Below, one piece after another: positions 1 to 7,838 of a stretch of DNA of 55,987 nt. Origin of the DNA: a bacterium (GTDB taxonomy: Bacteria > Elusimicrobiota > Elusimicrobia > Elusimicrobiales > UBA9959); the NCBI GenBank assembly GCA_021786295.1, contig JAJYNO010000004.1, positions 1-55,987 on the forward strand, read 5' to 3'. Position numbers and translations under genes: made by a program. Below the pieces are notes generated by a model. The model made no database searches, had not been told where the DNA came from, and was given only the letters and a program-made list of their open reading frames with translations. Numbering within the stretch: position 1 is the first letter of the stretch; every line of letters begins with the position of its first letter.

Positions 1-87
1 CGGGTCATCCAGCGGCGCAGCTACGGGTTGCGGGACGAGGAATATCTGAGGCTAAAAGTGCTGACCTGTACGCTGGAAGCGATATGA
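1..87 (+). CDS. ISL3-family transposase, C-terminal 28 residues (partial)
   Basis: The frame starting at base 1 encodes RVIQRRSYGLRDEEYLRLKV and ends at TGA 85-87. The RRSYG-x-R-x-x-x-Y-x-RLK pattern is typical of the extreme C-terminus of ISL3-type DDE transposases, which cut and paste their own element. Only the tail is present, so catalytic residues cannot be checked. It overlaps by four bases an open frame that reads on into the pilin fragment. Confidence 0.6.
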   Translation, partial: RVIQRRSYGLRDEEYLRLKVLTCTLEAI

Positions 88-126
88 AATCAGGCAGAAA
101 AGACCCACTCAAAACGGAGAAGACCC
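1..126 (+). mobile_element. Right end of an ISL3-like insertion sequence (partial)
   Basis: The window opens inside a transposase reading frame that stops at 87. Beyond the stop, the stretch to about 126 contains two related blocks, GAAAAGACCC at 98-107 and GAGAAGACCC near 117-126, which look like the terminal inverted-repeat end of an ISL3-family element. Sequence after 126 reads as pilin coding sequence, so I place the boundary near 126. The left end lies outside the window, so the repeat and any target duplication cannot be confirmed here. Confidence 0.6.
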
Positions 127-395
127 ACATTTATTACGGCGCCAACGAGGGCGTATATCCCGACGACCTTTCCGAGCTGAAGGATACGTTCAAATACATC
201 AAGGAGGTCCCTGTGGCGCGCGCCGTAGGCTACCACCCGGCCACCAACGCCCAGCAGCTTTCGCGCGACAACCCGGTCCCCGACGATTCCGGCGGCTGGT
301 TCTACGACAATATGAGCGACAGCCAGAGCTACGGGAAGGTGGTGGTCAACTGCACGCACACCGACGCGAAGGGGAGCGTCTGGAGTACGAATTAG
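127..395 (+). pseudogene. C-terminal fragment of a type IV pilin / pseudopilin
   Basis: The frame encodes IYYGANEGVYPDDLSEL, then a GGWFYDN block and a [14 protein letters not shown] tail, the globular C-terminal half of a GspG/type IV-like pseudopilin. These proteins are processed by prepilin peptidase and assembled into inner-membrane fibres. The N-terminal leader and hydrophobic helix are missing; in their place the frame runs backwards into the insertion-sequence end at 1-126. The apparent ATG at 84 belongs to the transposon, so this is a gene cut by insertion and not an intact small protein. Two cysteine/tyrosine-rich features of the tail remain intact, which suggests a recent event. Confidence 0.6.
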
Positions 396-480
396 GAGGC
401 GCGCGGTCTGCGGCGGGTCCGGTCTTAATAGGTGGCGTTGGGACGGGGAAACGATTATAATTCTGGGGAGAGGTGACACT

Positions 481-1466
<986 letters not shown>

Positions 1467-1467
<1 letters not shown>

Positions 1468-1491
1468 GGACGCTGCTTCCAAACTTCCAAA
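1467..1491 (+). repeat. REP-like 25-bp repeat, copy 1
   Basis: GGGACGCTGCTTCCAAACTT plus five more bases; its first G is the last base of the TAG stop of the aldo/keto reductase gene. An identical copy lies at 3220-3244, with diverged or inverted copies at 6287, 6365 and 38099. The core can fold weakly through GGGA/TTCC and GGAAG/CTTCC pairings. Confidence 0.8.
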
Positions 1492-1494
1492 CCG

Positions 1495-1522
1495 CCGCCG
1501 GGGAAAGCCCCGGCGGTTCTGT
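1495..1522 (+). terminator. Intrinsic terminator after the aldo/keto reductase gene
   Basis: Perfect 9-bp stem CCGCCGGGG / CCCCGGCGG at 1495-1503 and 1508-1516 with an AAAG loop, followed by TTCTGTT. Confidence 0.75.
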
Positions 1523-1614
1523 TACCCCGCGTCAGGGTTTCTTTGCCCGCAGGCGGCAATGGCCTGCGGCGGTTATTTACTAGAATATCTTACCTTTATT
1601 CAGGCGGAGGCAAC

Positions 1615-2040
1615 ATGGTCAAACTCGTCAGACAATACAGCGTCTTCCTTCCCGATACGCCCGGCGCGATAACCGGCTTCCTGGAGCGCTTCTTCAAAGA
1701 GGGGATCAACATAATAGGCATCGCCTCCGAACTTGCGGACGGAGCCGGCATAGTCCGCATAACCGTGGACTCCGACAATCCCATCAGCCAGGTGCTGACC
1801 GGGGACGGCTTCACCACGATAGAGACGCGGATGATACTGCTGGAACTGCCGGACAAGCCCGGGATGCTGATGCGCCTCTCTTCCCTGCTCCGGGCCAGCG
1901 GCATCAACATCACCACGATATACGGCACCACCTATACTGGCTCCGTAGGCCACCTGCTTGTGAACGTCACCGACATGGCCAGGGCCGTGGAGCTGCTGAA
2001 GGACTGGCGCGACGGGGGCGAGGAGCCGGCCGCCGGCTAA
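1615..2040 (+). CDS. Tandem ACT-domain protein
   Basis: A 141-residue protein made of two ACT domains: one near residues 5-70 (VFLPDTPGAITGFLERFF) and one near 73-135 (LLELPDKPGMLMRLSSLL, then GINITTIYG). ACT domains bind small ligands, often amino acids, and regulate enzymes; stand-alone pairs are usually allosteric or sensing subunits. No catalytic domain is attached, so the ligand and partner are unknown. ATG 1615 is chosen because GGCGGAGG lies just upstream and TAGAAT at 1581 gives a plausible -10 with a short leader; an upstream in-frame start at 1543 precedes that promoter. Its stop codon overlaps the stop of the convergent DsrE-like gene. Confidence 0.85.
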   Translation: MVKLVRQYSVFLPDTPGAITGFLERFFKEGINIIGIASELADGAGIVRITVDSDNPISQVLTGDGFTTIETRMILLELPDKPGMLMRLSSLLRASGINITTIYGTTYTGSVGHLLVNVTDMARAVELLKDWRDGGEEPAAG

Positions 2041-2360
2041 AAGGTCAGTACCGTGAAACCTTCCGCGATAGCTTTGGCTATAGGCTGCCCGACGTAATCC
2101 ACCTTGGCGCCGCGCTTCTCCAGCTGTTCCGCGGTGCCGTTCTTTTCGGCGACGAAGCGGCAGAACAGCGCGCCCTGGATCTCCTGGACCATGCCGAAGA
2201 GTTCAGTGTCGTGGAGCAGCGTCTTTTCGCTTTCGCCGAACACTATGACGCGCACCTCGTCCACCCATTTGTTCCGCTTGGCGTTGACGCCCCAGATCAC
2301 CCCGGGCATCAGCTTCTCCCGGTCGCCTGACGCCAGCCAGATGAGTACTTTCGTCATCAT
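2037..2360 (-). CDS. DsrE-family-like protein
   Basis: A 107-residue protein with the alternating alpha/beta pattern of small DsrE/YchN-type proteins: KVLIWLASGDREKLMPGVIW, then VRVIVFGESEKTLL, ELFGMVQEIQGALFCRFVAE and a final VDYVGQPIAKAI. The single cysteine (ALFCRF) sits where sulfur-carrier DsrE proteins place their active cysteine, so a role in sulfur transfer is possible but unproven. AAGGAGG precedes two adjacent ATG codons (2360 and 2357); the second has better spacing. It converges with the ACT gene with stops overlapping by a few bases. Confidence 0.65.
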   Translation of the reverse strand: MMTKVLIWLASGDREKLMPGVIWGVNAKRNKWVDEVRVIVFGESEKTLLHDTELFGMVQEIQGALFCRFVAEKNGTAEQLEKRGAKVDYVGQPIAKAIAEGFTVLTF

Positions 2361-2411
2361 GCCTCCTTGTCGGTTGAACAGTTCCGGTAATTTTTGCGGC
2401 TACCGGGCCGA

Positions 2412-3101
2412 TCACGCCCCTCTGTCCGGGGCCCCCTCCGCGGGTCGGTAAAAGCGTTTTCCCACCACGCTCCCTATGACCGAGCCGATGACGGCGCCGG
2501 CGGCGAACTCGGAGAGCCAGTGGATCGTCATCGAGACACCGATCCCGACGTAAAGGGCGTAGATCAAGGCTCCGTACCGGACCAGTCTGCTCTCCGGGAA
2601 TAATTTCCACAGCGACACCGCCATGGCGAACGCGACAGTGGTGTGCGAGGAGGGCCAGCCCCAGAACATCCCGCCGCGCAGAAGGCCGAACCGGAACCCG
2701 TGGCTGATGTCCGCCAAGGGGCCGGGTTGCGCGTGCCTGAAGAAATGCGGCGGCGGTATCCTGCCGGTGAAGGCCTTGTAGAAGGAAGAAACGACGAGCC
2801 CCAGGATGGCGGCCTGGGCCAGCGCCAGAGCGGTGTTGGCGGTCCTGGAGGAGCCGGCGATAGCGCCCGCAGCCAGCAGGGCCGGCGGCAGCAGTACCGG
2901 CAGGAACATACCGAGCCTGACGGCCGGGAAAAGCCAGGGGCGCAGGCCGGGTATGCGTGTGGCGTTAAAGTAATACCAGTCGAGGCCCGAATTCAGGATG
3001 ATAATGGTCAGTACTACGGCCAGGAGATGCCAGAGCAGGTTGCGGCCCTTGAAAGCCCCGACGGCGTTCTCAAACAGGTCGTGGAAAAATTCTCTCGCCA
3101 T
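2412..3101 (-). CDS. PAP2-superfamily membrane phosphatase (divergent)
   Basis: A 229-residue integral membrane protein with about six hydrophobic segments. It has PAP2 signatures in order: KAFTGRIPPP (motif 1), GWPSSHTT (motif 2; the usual PSGH is PSSH) and SMTIHWLSEFAAG (motif 3; the usual H-x3-D has E). Family members remove phosphate from lipid substrates such as phosphatidic acid or undecaprenyl pyrophosphate. The changes around motifs 2 and 3 keep both histidines, so activity is plausible. Substrate is not predictable. It lies downstream of nothing obvious and is read toward the DsrE-like gene 50 bp away, possibly as one transcript. Confidence 0.8.
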   Translation of the reverse strand: MAREFFHDLFENAVGAFKGRNLLWHLLAVVLTIIILNSGLDWYYFNATRIPGLRPWLFPAVRLGMFLPVLLPPALLAAGAIAGSSRTANTALALAQAAILGLVVSSFYKAFTGRIPPPHFFRHAQPGPLADISHGFRFGLLRGGMFWGWPSSHTTVAFAMAVSLWKLFPESRLVRYGALIYALYVGIGVSMTIHWLSEFAAGAVIGSVIGSVVGKRFYRPAEGAPDRGA

Positions 3102-3156
3102 AAGCCCGTCCGGCCCCTTGCCGTTCCCGGTAATATTTTAACATTTGGGAGCGGGG

Positions 3157-3178
3157 GCGCCGCTTCCAAACTTCCCGA
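3157..3178 (+). repeat. REP-like repeat, degenerate copy
   Basis: GCGCCGCTTCCAAACTTCCC resembles the 25-bp repeat at 1467 but lacks the GGGACGCT head. It lies about 40 bp before the intact copy at 3220. Confidence 0.4.
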
Positions 3179-3219
3179 CAGCCTTTTACTGGCCCCGGCC
3201 GTTTTGTAGAATGGGGATA

Positions 3220-3244
3220 GGGACGCTGCTTCCAAACTTCCAAA
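3220..3244 (+). repeat. REP-like 25-bp repeat, copy 2
   Basis: Identical over 25 bp to the copy at 1467-1491. It follows TAGAAT (3207-3212) and ATAG, so it again sits directly behind a TAG triplet. Confidence 0.8.
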
Positions 3245-3296
3245 GTCGAATTTTATATATGGAAATTATTCCGGAACGGTTTTCAGTTCGGAGGCT

Positions 3297-3570
3297 GTGA
3301 AGCAACTGACGCTGCCTGCATACTCCGACCGCGCCTGGCTCTCCGGCCGACAGGGCCGACATAGGGGGACTGCTGGACCGGCAGGCCAGGCGCACCCAGA
3401 CCGACTCCCGCGCCGATCGCGACGAGCTCTTCCGCGGGATAGTCGGTGTGCACCATCCATCCGGCATAGAGGCCGGCAAGCGGCTGGGTTCGGGGATCTA
3501 CGCCGAGATGAAGAAGCCACCGGACTTCATCGGGAACGTGGACAAGGTGAAAGGGGAGCTGCGCCACTAA
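3297..3570 (+). pseudogene. Possible small gene with a frameshift, upstream of the antiporter
   Basis: GGAGG precedes GTG 3297, which opens VKQLTLPAYSDRAWLSG. Around 3340-3350 the coding character moves to another frame, which reads ADIGGLLDRQARRTQTDS and stays open with strongly GC-biased third positions to TAA 3568-3570, ending DKVKGELRH. That second frame has no good start of its own. Joined, the two parts give about 90 residues. Either a single-base indel broke the gene (or the assembly), or only one part is real. The family is not recognised. The stop lies 12 bp before the antiporter start, consistent with a shared transcript. Confidence 0.4.
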
Positions 3571-3582
3571 AAAGAGGGGGGG

Positions 3583-4863
3583 ATGAACAGGGTTATTCTT
3601 TTTTCCTTGCTGCTGCTGCTGGGCCTGGCAGGGTCTCAGGCGTTGCCTGCAGCAATGGGGCCGGCCTATGCGGGCCTGGGGGACGCCGTACGCCTGTTTA
3701 CGATGACAGGTCTGGCCTTCATAATGGTACATGTCGGCTACGAGTTCGACCTGGACAAGTCGCGCCTGAGGGATTACGGCTGGGACTACGTGGTGGCCTT
3801 TACCGCCGCCGGCTTCCCTTGGGTGTTCGTAACGCTCTATTTCGTCTTCGTGCTGCTGCCGCCTGGGGCGGCTTCCACCCCGGCGGCCTGGCGGGAGACG
3901 CTGCTGGCCGGGCGCTTCGCCTCGCCCACTTCGGCCGGGGTGCTGTTCTCCATGCTGGCCGCGGCCGGACTGGGCGGCACGTGGCTCTACAGGAAGGCGC
4001 GGGTGCTGGCCATCTTCGACGACCTCGATACCGTGCTGCTGATGATCCCGCTCAAGATGCTGATAGTGGGGCTGGCCTGGCAGCTGGGGCTGGCGGTGGT
4101 TATGATGGGCGCGTTGCTGTTCGCCGCCTACAGGTACTTGCACAGGCTGCGCATACCGGCTTCATGGCCGTGGGTCCTTTGCTACTCGGCGGCCATAACT
4201 CTGGGCAGCGAGGCCGTCTACAGGTTCTCTAAGCTTATCGACGATTCCGTACCGGTGCATATAGAGGTTCTGCTGCCGGCCTTCGTGCTTGGCTGCGTTA
4301 TGGCCTACCCGCGCGGCGGGTCGCACAGCCTGGCGGAAAAACCGGCCGAGAAGAAGGCCGCGGGCGTGGTGGCGGCGGCCTTCATGCTGCTGGTGGGGCT
4401 GTCCATGCCGGCGATCCTCGGCCGCGCTGGACCAGGAGGCGACAGGAGCCCCGCGGCGGAGGCAAGTCTGCGCAGCGGGGACGCTCCGGCGGCCGAGGCT
4501 GAAGCCGCGGCCGAAGGGAAGGCGCTGCATGCGGCGCGCTTTACCGCTGCCCAGCCGCCGCCGGGCTGGGGCTGGCTGCTGCTTCACGTTCTGCTGGTAA
4601 CGCTGCTGGCCAACCTGGGCAAGATGTTCCCGGCCTTCTGTTACAGGCGCGAGGCGCACTGGCGCGAGCGGATTGCCGTGGCCGTCGGTATGTGGCCGCG
4701 CGGAGAAGTGGGCGCCGGCGTGCTGGTGATCTCCCTGAGCTACGGCATAGGCGGCCCGGTGGTGACCGTAGCCATGCTGAGCCTGGCCCTGAACCTGGGA
4801 CTGACCGGCTTCTTCATCTACGCGGCCAAGAAGATAACGAAGCCACTTCCGTCCTATGCCTGA
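3583..4863 (+). CDS. CPA-type sodium/proton antiporter-like membrane protein
   Basis: A 426-residue protein with roughly 11 hydrophobic segments. It resembles monovalent cation:proton antiporters, which exchange Na+ or K+ for H+ across the inner membrane. Supporting features are FAS-PTSAGVLFSML in mid-protein, the acidic AIFDDLDTVLL segment where CPA proteins carry ion-binding aspartates, and a C-terminal MWPRGEVGAGVLVISL typical of the last transport helices. A hydrophilic, alanine/glutamate-rich insert of about 60 residues near 265-320 is unusual. AGAGGGGGGG precedes ATG 3583. The next gene starts 30 bp downstream. Confidence 0.75.
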   Translation: MNRVILFSLLLLLGLAGSQALPAAMGPAYAGLGDAVRLFTMTGLAFIMVHVGYEFDLDKSRLRDYGWDYVVAFTAAGFPWVFVTLYFVFVLLPPGAASTPAAWRETLLAGRFASPTSAGVLFSMLAAAGLGGTWLYRKARVLAIFDDLDTVLLMIPLKMLIVGLAWQLGLAVVMMGALLFAAYRYLHRLRIPASWPWVLCYSAAITLGSEAVYRFSKLIDDSVPVHIEVLLPAFVLGCVMAYPRGGSHSLAEKPAEKKAAGVVAAAFMLLVGLSMPAILGRAGPGGDRSPAAEASLRSGDAPAAEAEAAAEGKALHAARFTAAQPPPGWGWLLLHVLLVTLLANLGKMFPAFCYRREAHWRERIAVAVGMWPRGEVGAGVLVISLSYGIGGPVVTVAMLSLALNLGLTGFFIYAAKKITKPLPSYA

Positions 4864-4893
4864 GGGCGCCATGCAAAAAGGCAGGATCCACTG

Positions 4894-5367
4894 ATGTACT
4901 TCTACTCTCCCGGCTTCATCAGGAGCATAGTGCTCTACAAGGCGGTAAAGAGCGTCGCAGAACTCCTCTGCGCCGGGCTGATCGGCTGCCTTTTGTGGCT
5001 GGGCCTCGGCGGAGGACTGGAGGCGTGGTTGAGCGCGCTGCAGGAGCACCTGGTTAGCGCAGGCAGTCTTCAGTTGGCCGCCTCCGCGATAGCCGAGTCC
5101 CTGGAAGAGCACGCCAGACTGATGCTGCTGGTCCTGGCGGCGGACGGAGCGTTCGGTTTGGCGGAGGGCTGGGTGCTCTGGCGGCGCTACCCTTGGGGGG
5201 AGTGGGTGGTGGTGTTCTCGTCCGGGGTGTTCCTTCCGTTCGAGATGGCGGCGCTGTTAAATGGCGTGCACGCCGGACGGGTGCTGCTGGCGGCGGCCAA
5301 CCTGGCCATAACCGGCGGCCTGGCCTGGCGCGTCTGCAGGCGGACGAAAAGAACGGCGACAGGCTGA
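4894..5367 (+). CDS. DUF2127-like membrane protein
   Basis: A 157-residue protein with four predicted membrane segments (SIVLYKAVKSVAELLCAGLIG, LMLLVLAADGAFGLAEGWVLW, WVVVFSSGVFLPFEMAALL, VLLAAANLAITGGLAW). The KA-x-K-x-x-x-x-L start and GLAEGWGLW-like motif with PFE in the next helix match the DUF2127 family, whose function is unknown. ATG 4894 follows the antiporter by 30 bp on the same strand, suggesting co-transcription. No catalytic residues are evident. Confidence 0.7.
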   Translation: MYFYSPGFIRSIVLYKAVKSVAELLCAGLIGCLLWLGLGGGLEAWLSALQEHLVSAGSLQLAASAIAESLEEHARLMLLVLAADGAFGLAEGWVLWRRYPWGEWVVVFSSGVFLPFEMAALLNGVHAGRVLLAAANLAITGGLAWRVCRRTKRTATG

Positions 5368-5525
5368 TCTTCCGCCTGACCGGCTCAGGGCTGGCCTGCC
5401 GCCTGGTGGCGGCAGTCCCTAAAGCTCCTCCCGCGCGGCGTGGCGCGCCGTCTCCATCGCAGCGTCGAGGTTTTGGCCTGTGAAATCTGTAAGGACCTTT
5501 TTCAATAACTATGGCTACTATTTCC

Positions 5526-5531
5526 TATAAT
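5526..5531 (+). promoter_or_regulatory. -10 box for a leaderless pseudouridine synthase mRNA
   Basis: TATAAT ends 6 nt before ATG 5538, so transcription should begin at or next to the start codon. No Shine-Dalgarno sequence is present. Confidence 0.65.
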
Positions 5532-5537
5532 TGCTCC

Positions 5538-6311
5538 ATGCGGCCGGAGAACAAGGCGCCTGACGGGCGCGTCCGCGTGCGGTTGATAAGACCGGACGAA
5601 CTTAAGAGCTGGATCCTCCACGAGGACGGGCAGGTCGTGGTCATAAACAAGCCAGGCGACGTGGTCTGTCACCCGTCCAAGGCCGGGCCGGCCTCCAGCC
5701 TGGCCGGGGCCGTGCGCGAGTACCTGGGGCTGGCCGCCGCCCATCTGGTCTTCCGGCTGGACCGCGAGACCAGCGGCGTGGTGGTGTTCGCGAGGACCCC
5801 GGAAGTGGCGGCCAGGCTGCAGGGGGCGCTGAGCGGGCGCCGGGCCAGGAAATCCTATCTGGCCATAATGACAGGGGAGCTAACCGAGCCGGCGGCGGTC
5901 GACCAGCCGCTGGGCCCGGCCGAGGGCGCGCTGGTGCTGGCGCGCACCGCCGCCAGGCCCGACGGCAAACCAGCGCGCACCGTCTTCGTCCCGCTCTCGC
6001 GCGGGGGCGGCTTTACTTTAGCCAGGGCCCTGCCAGAGACCGGCCGCAAGCACCAGATAAGGGCCCACGCGCAGTGGCTAGGCCATCCTCTTGTCGGGGA
6101 CAAGATCTACGGCCCCGACGAACGCTGTTTCCTGGAGTTCCTGGAGACCGGCTGGACGCCGGCGCTGGAGGCCAGGCTGCTGCTGCCCCGCCAGGCCCTG
6201 CACTGCTCGGAGATAGACCTGCGGGAGGCTGGCCTCGACCGGGTCTTCTCCGCTCCGCTCCCCGCTGACCTGCGCGCCTTCTGCCGGGGACGCTGCTTCC
6301 CAACTTCCTGA
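5538..6311 (+). CDS. RluA-family RNA pseudouridine synthase
   Basis: A 257-residue enzyme that isomerises uridine to pseudouridine in rRNA or tRNA. The catalytic motif FRLDRETSGVVVFA places the nucleophile at D75; VVINKPGDVVCHPS near residue 33 and TGRKHQIRAHAQWLGHPLVGD near 170 are the other conserved RluA blocks. There is no S4 domain, so it resembles the short RluA/TruC-like type. ATG 5538 is preferred over ATG 5511 because the TATAAT box lies between them. The stop codon is followed by a REP-like repeat in the same manner as two other genes here. Confidence 0.92.
   Translation: MRPENKAPDGRVRVRLIRPDELKSWILHEDGQVVVINKPGDVVCHPSKAGPASSLAGAVREYLGLAAAHLVFRLDRETSGVVVFARTPEVAARLQGALSGRRARKSYLAIMTGELTEPAAVDQPLGPAEGALVLARTAARPDGKPARTVFVPLSRGGGFTLARALPETGRKHQIRAHAQWLGHPLVGDKIYGPDERCFLEFLETGWTPALEARLLLPRQALHCSEIDLREAGLDRVFSAPLPADLRAFCRGRCFPTS
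6287..6308 (+). repeat. REP-like repeat, copy 3 (within the end of the pseudouridine synthase gene)
   Basis: GGGACGCTGCTTCCCAACTT forms the last codons of the preceding gene, giving the C-terminal residues RGRCFPTS. It faces an inverted copy at 6365-6389 with 56 bp between, so the pair can form a large hairpin. Confidence 0.75.
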
Positions 6312-6333
6312 CTTTCGGGGTGCGTAGGCGAAT

Positions 6334-7779
6334 ATGGGACTTCATGATCGGTTCAGGGGGGCAGTTTGGAAGTTTGGAAGCAGCGTCCCCTTCCTTCTTC
6401 TGCTGCTGCCGGGGGTCTCGCGCGGGGCGGGCTACAGCCAGGTGGCCGGGCTGGTGGACCTGCGCAGCACGTTCAGCGACGGCGATTACAGCGTGGAGAC
6501 CCTGGCCAAAATGGCGAAGGACAACGGGTTCCGCCTGGTCTTCATAAACGACCACGACAGGGAGGCCCTGCAGTACGGCCTTCCGCCTTTGCGCAACGTG
6601 TTCGGGAAAAGGGCGGAGATGAGGTCCATCAACAGGGAAGGGGCGGCAAGATACCTGGCCGCCATAGCCAAGGCCCGGAAAGATCTCCCCGGGATGCTGA
6701 TAATTCCCGGCTCCGAGTGCGCCCCTTTCTATTACTGGACCGGCTCTTACTTCGGGCGCGACCTGACCGCTCACGACCCGGAAAGGCGCATCCTGACCAT
6801 AGGCATGGACAGGCCGGAGGACTACCGGGACCTTCCGGTGCTCCAGAATTCTCCCGACCTCGCTCTGCCGGCCCTGCTCCTGGCCGTCCTGGCCTTCGGG
6901 CTTTCTATCCCGCTGCTCAGGCGGAGGAGCGGCTACAGGCCGACCGGCCTGCTGCTGCTCGCGCTCGCCCCCTGCGCGCTGCTGGTAGCCGACGCCGACC
7001 CGCTCCGGAAGTCCCCTTTCGACCAGTATCACGGCCCCCGGGGGATAGCCCCCTACCAGCTCCTAGTGGACTACGTGGGGGCCAGGGGCGGGCTGACCTT
7101 CTGGAACTATCCGGAGACCCGTTCCGGGGTACGCCGGCTGGGGCCCATCCGGGTGGACACGCCTCCCTATCCGGAGGTGCTGGAGGAGACGAAGAACTAC
7201 ACCGGTTTCGCGGCCATCTACGGCGACAACATAACGGCCACCGACCCGGGCAACGTCTGGGACAGGGTCCTGAACGAGTACTGCCAAGGGCGGCGGGCCA
7301 GGCCGGTGTGGGGGATAGCCACTGCGGACTACCATGGCCCGGCCGACGGCCGGCTCGGGGATTTCCCCACGGTCTTCCTGGTGCGGGAGCGGACCGCGGC
7401 CGGAGTGCTGGAAGCCATGAGGGAAGGGCGGATGTACGCCGAAGGCGCGGCTTATCCCCGGTTCGTGAGCCTGGACGAGTTCTCCGTGAGCGGCGTTTCC
7501 GGCGGCCCGGCGGCCGTCTCCGGGGAGAGCGTCCGGCTGAAGGGCCGGGCGCGGGTCAGGATACGGCTTTCGGAAAAGGCGGCTTCAGGGACCGCCGCCA
7601 CGGTGCGGCTGATAAGGGGCGGTAAGGTCATAAGGACCTTCAGGGGCGAGCTGCCGCTGGACATAGATTATACCGACGAGCTCCCCGTCCGCGGCGCGAC
7701 CTACTACCGGATGGACATGACCGGGCCGGCCAGGATAATCTCCAACCCTATCTTCGTGGCGGGCGCGCGTCCCAGGTGA
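6334..7779 (+). CDS. PHP-domain membrane-associated protein
   Basis: A 481-residue protein with a signal-like N-terminus (residues 17-31, PFLLLLLPGVSRG) followed by a PHP-type metal-hydrolase fold. Visible motifs are TFSDGDYS (46-53), INDHD (71-75), PGSECA near 130 and ATADYHG near 340; histidines and aspartates in these positions bind metals in PHP phosphoesterases. The first motif has DLRS where DLHSH is usual, so one or two metal ligands are missing. Two hydrophobic stretches split the domain near 185-205 and 215-232. The N-terminal codons AVWKFGSSVP are an inverted REP-like repeat. No Shine-Dalgarno sequence supports ATG 6334. Substrate unknown. Confidence 0.7.
   Translation: MGLHDRFRGAVWKFGSSVPFLLLLLPGVSRGAGYSQVAGLVDLRSTFSDGDYSVETLAKMAKDNGFRLVFINDHDREALQYGLPPLRNVFGKRAEMRSINREGAARYLAAIAKARKDLPGMLIIPGSECAPFYYWTGSYFGRDLTAHDPERRILTIGMDRPEDYRDLPVLQNSPDLALPALLLAVLAFGLSIPLLRRRSGYRPTGLLLLALAPCALLVADADPLRKSPFDQYHGPRGIAPYQLLVDYVGARGGLTFWNYPETRSGVRRLGPIRVDTPPYPEVLEETKNYTGFAAIYGDNITATDPGNVWDRVLNEYCQGRRARPVWGIATADYHGPADGRLGDFPTVFLVRERTAAGVLEAMREGRMYAEGAAYPRFVSLDEFSVSGVSGGPAAVSGESVRLKGRARVRIRLSEKAASGTAATVRLIRGGKVIRTFRGELPLDIDYTDELPVRGATYYRMDMTGPARIISNPIFVAGARPR
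6365..6389 (-). repeat. REP-like repeat, copy 4 (inverted, inside a coding region)
   Basis: The reverse complement matches the 25-bp repeat at 1467. Read on the plus strand it encodes WKFGSSV in the signal region of the PHP-domain gene. Confidence 0.8.
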
Positions 7780-7838
7780 TGAAGCCCGGTTCCCTCCGCT
7801 GCTGGCGGGGCCGTTATTTAGGTAAACTATCCGTAAAG

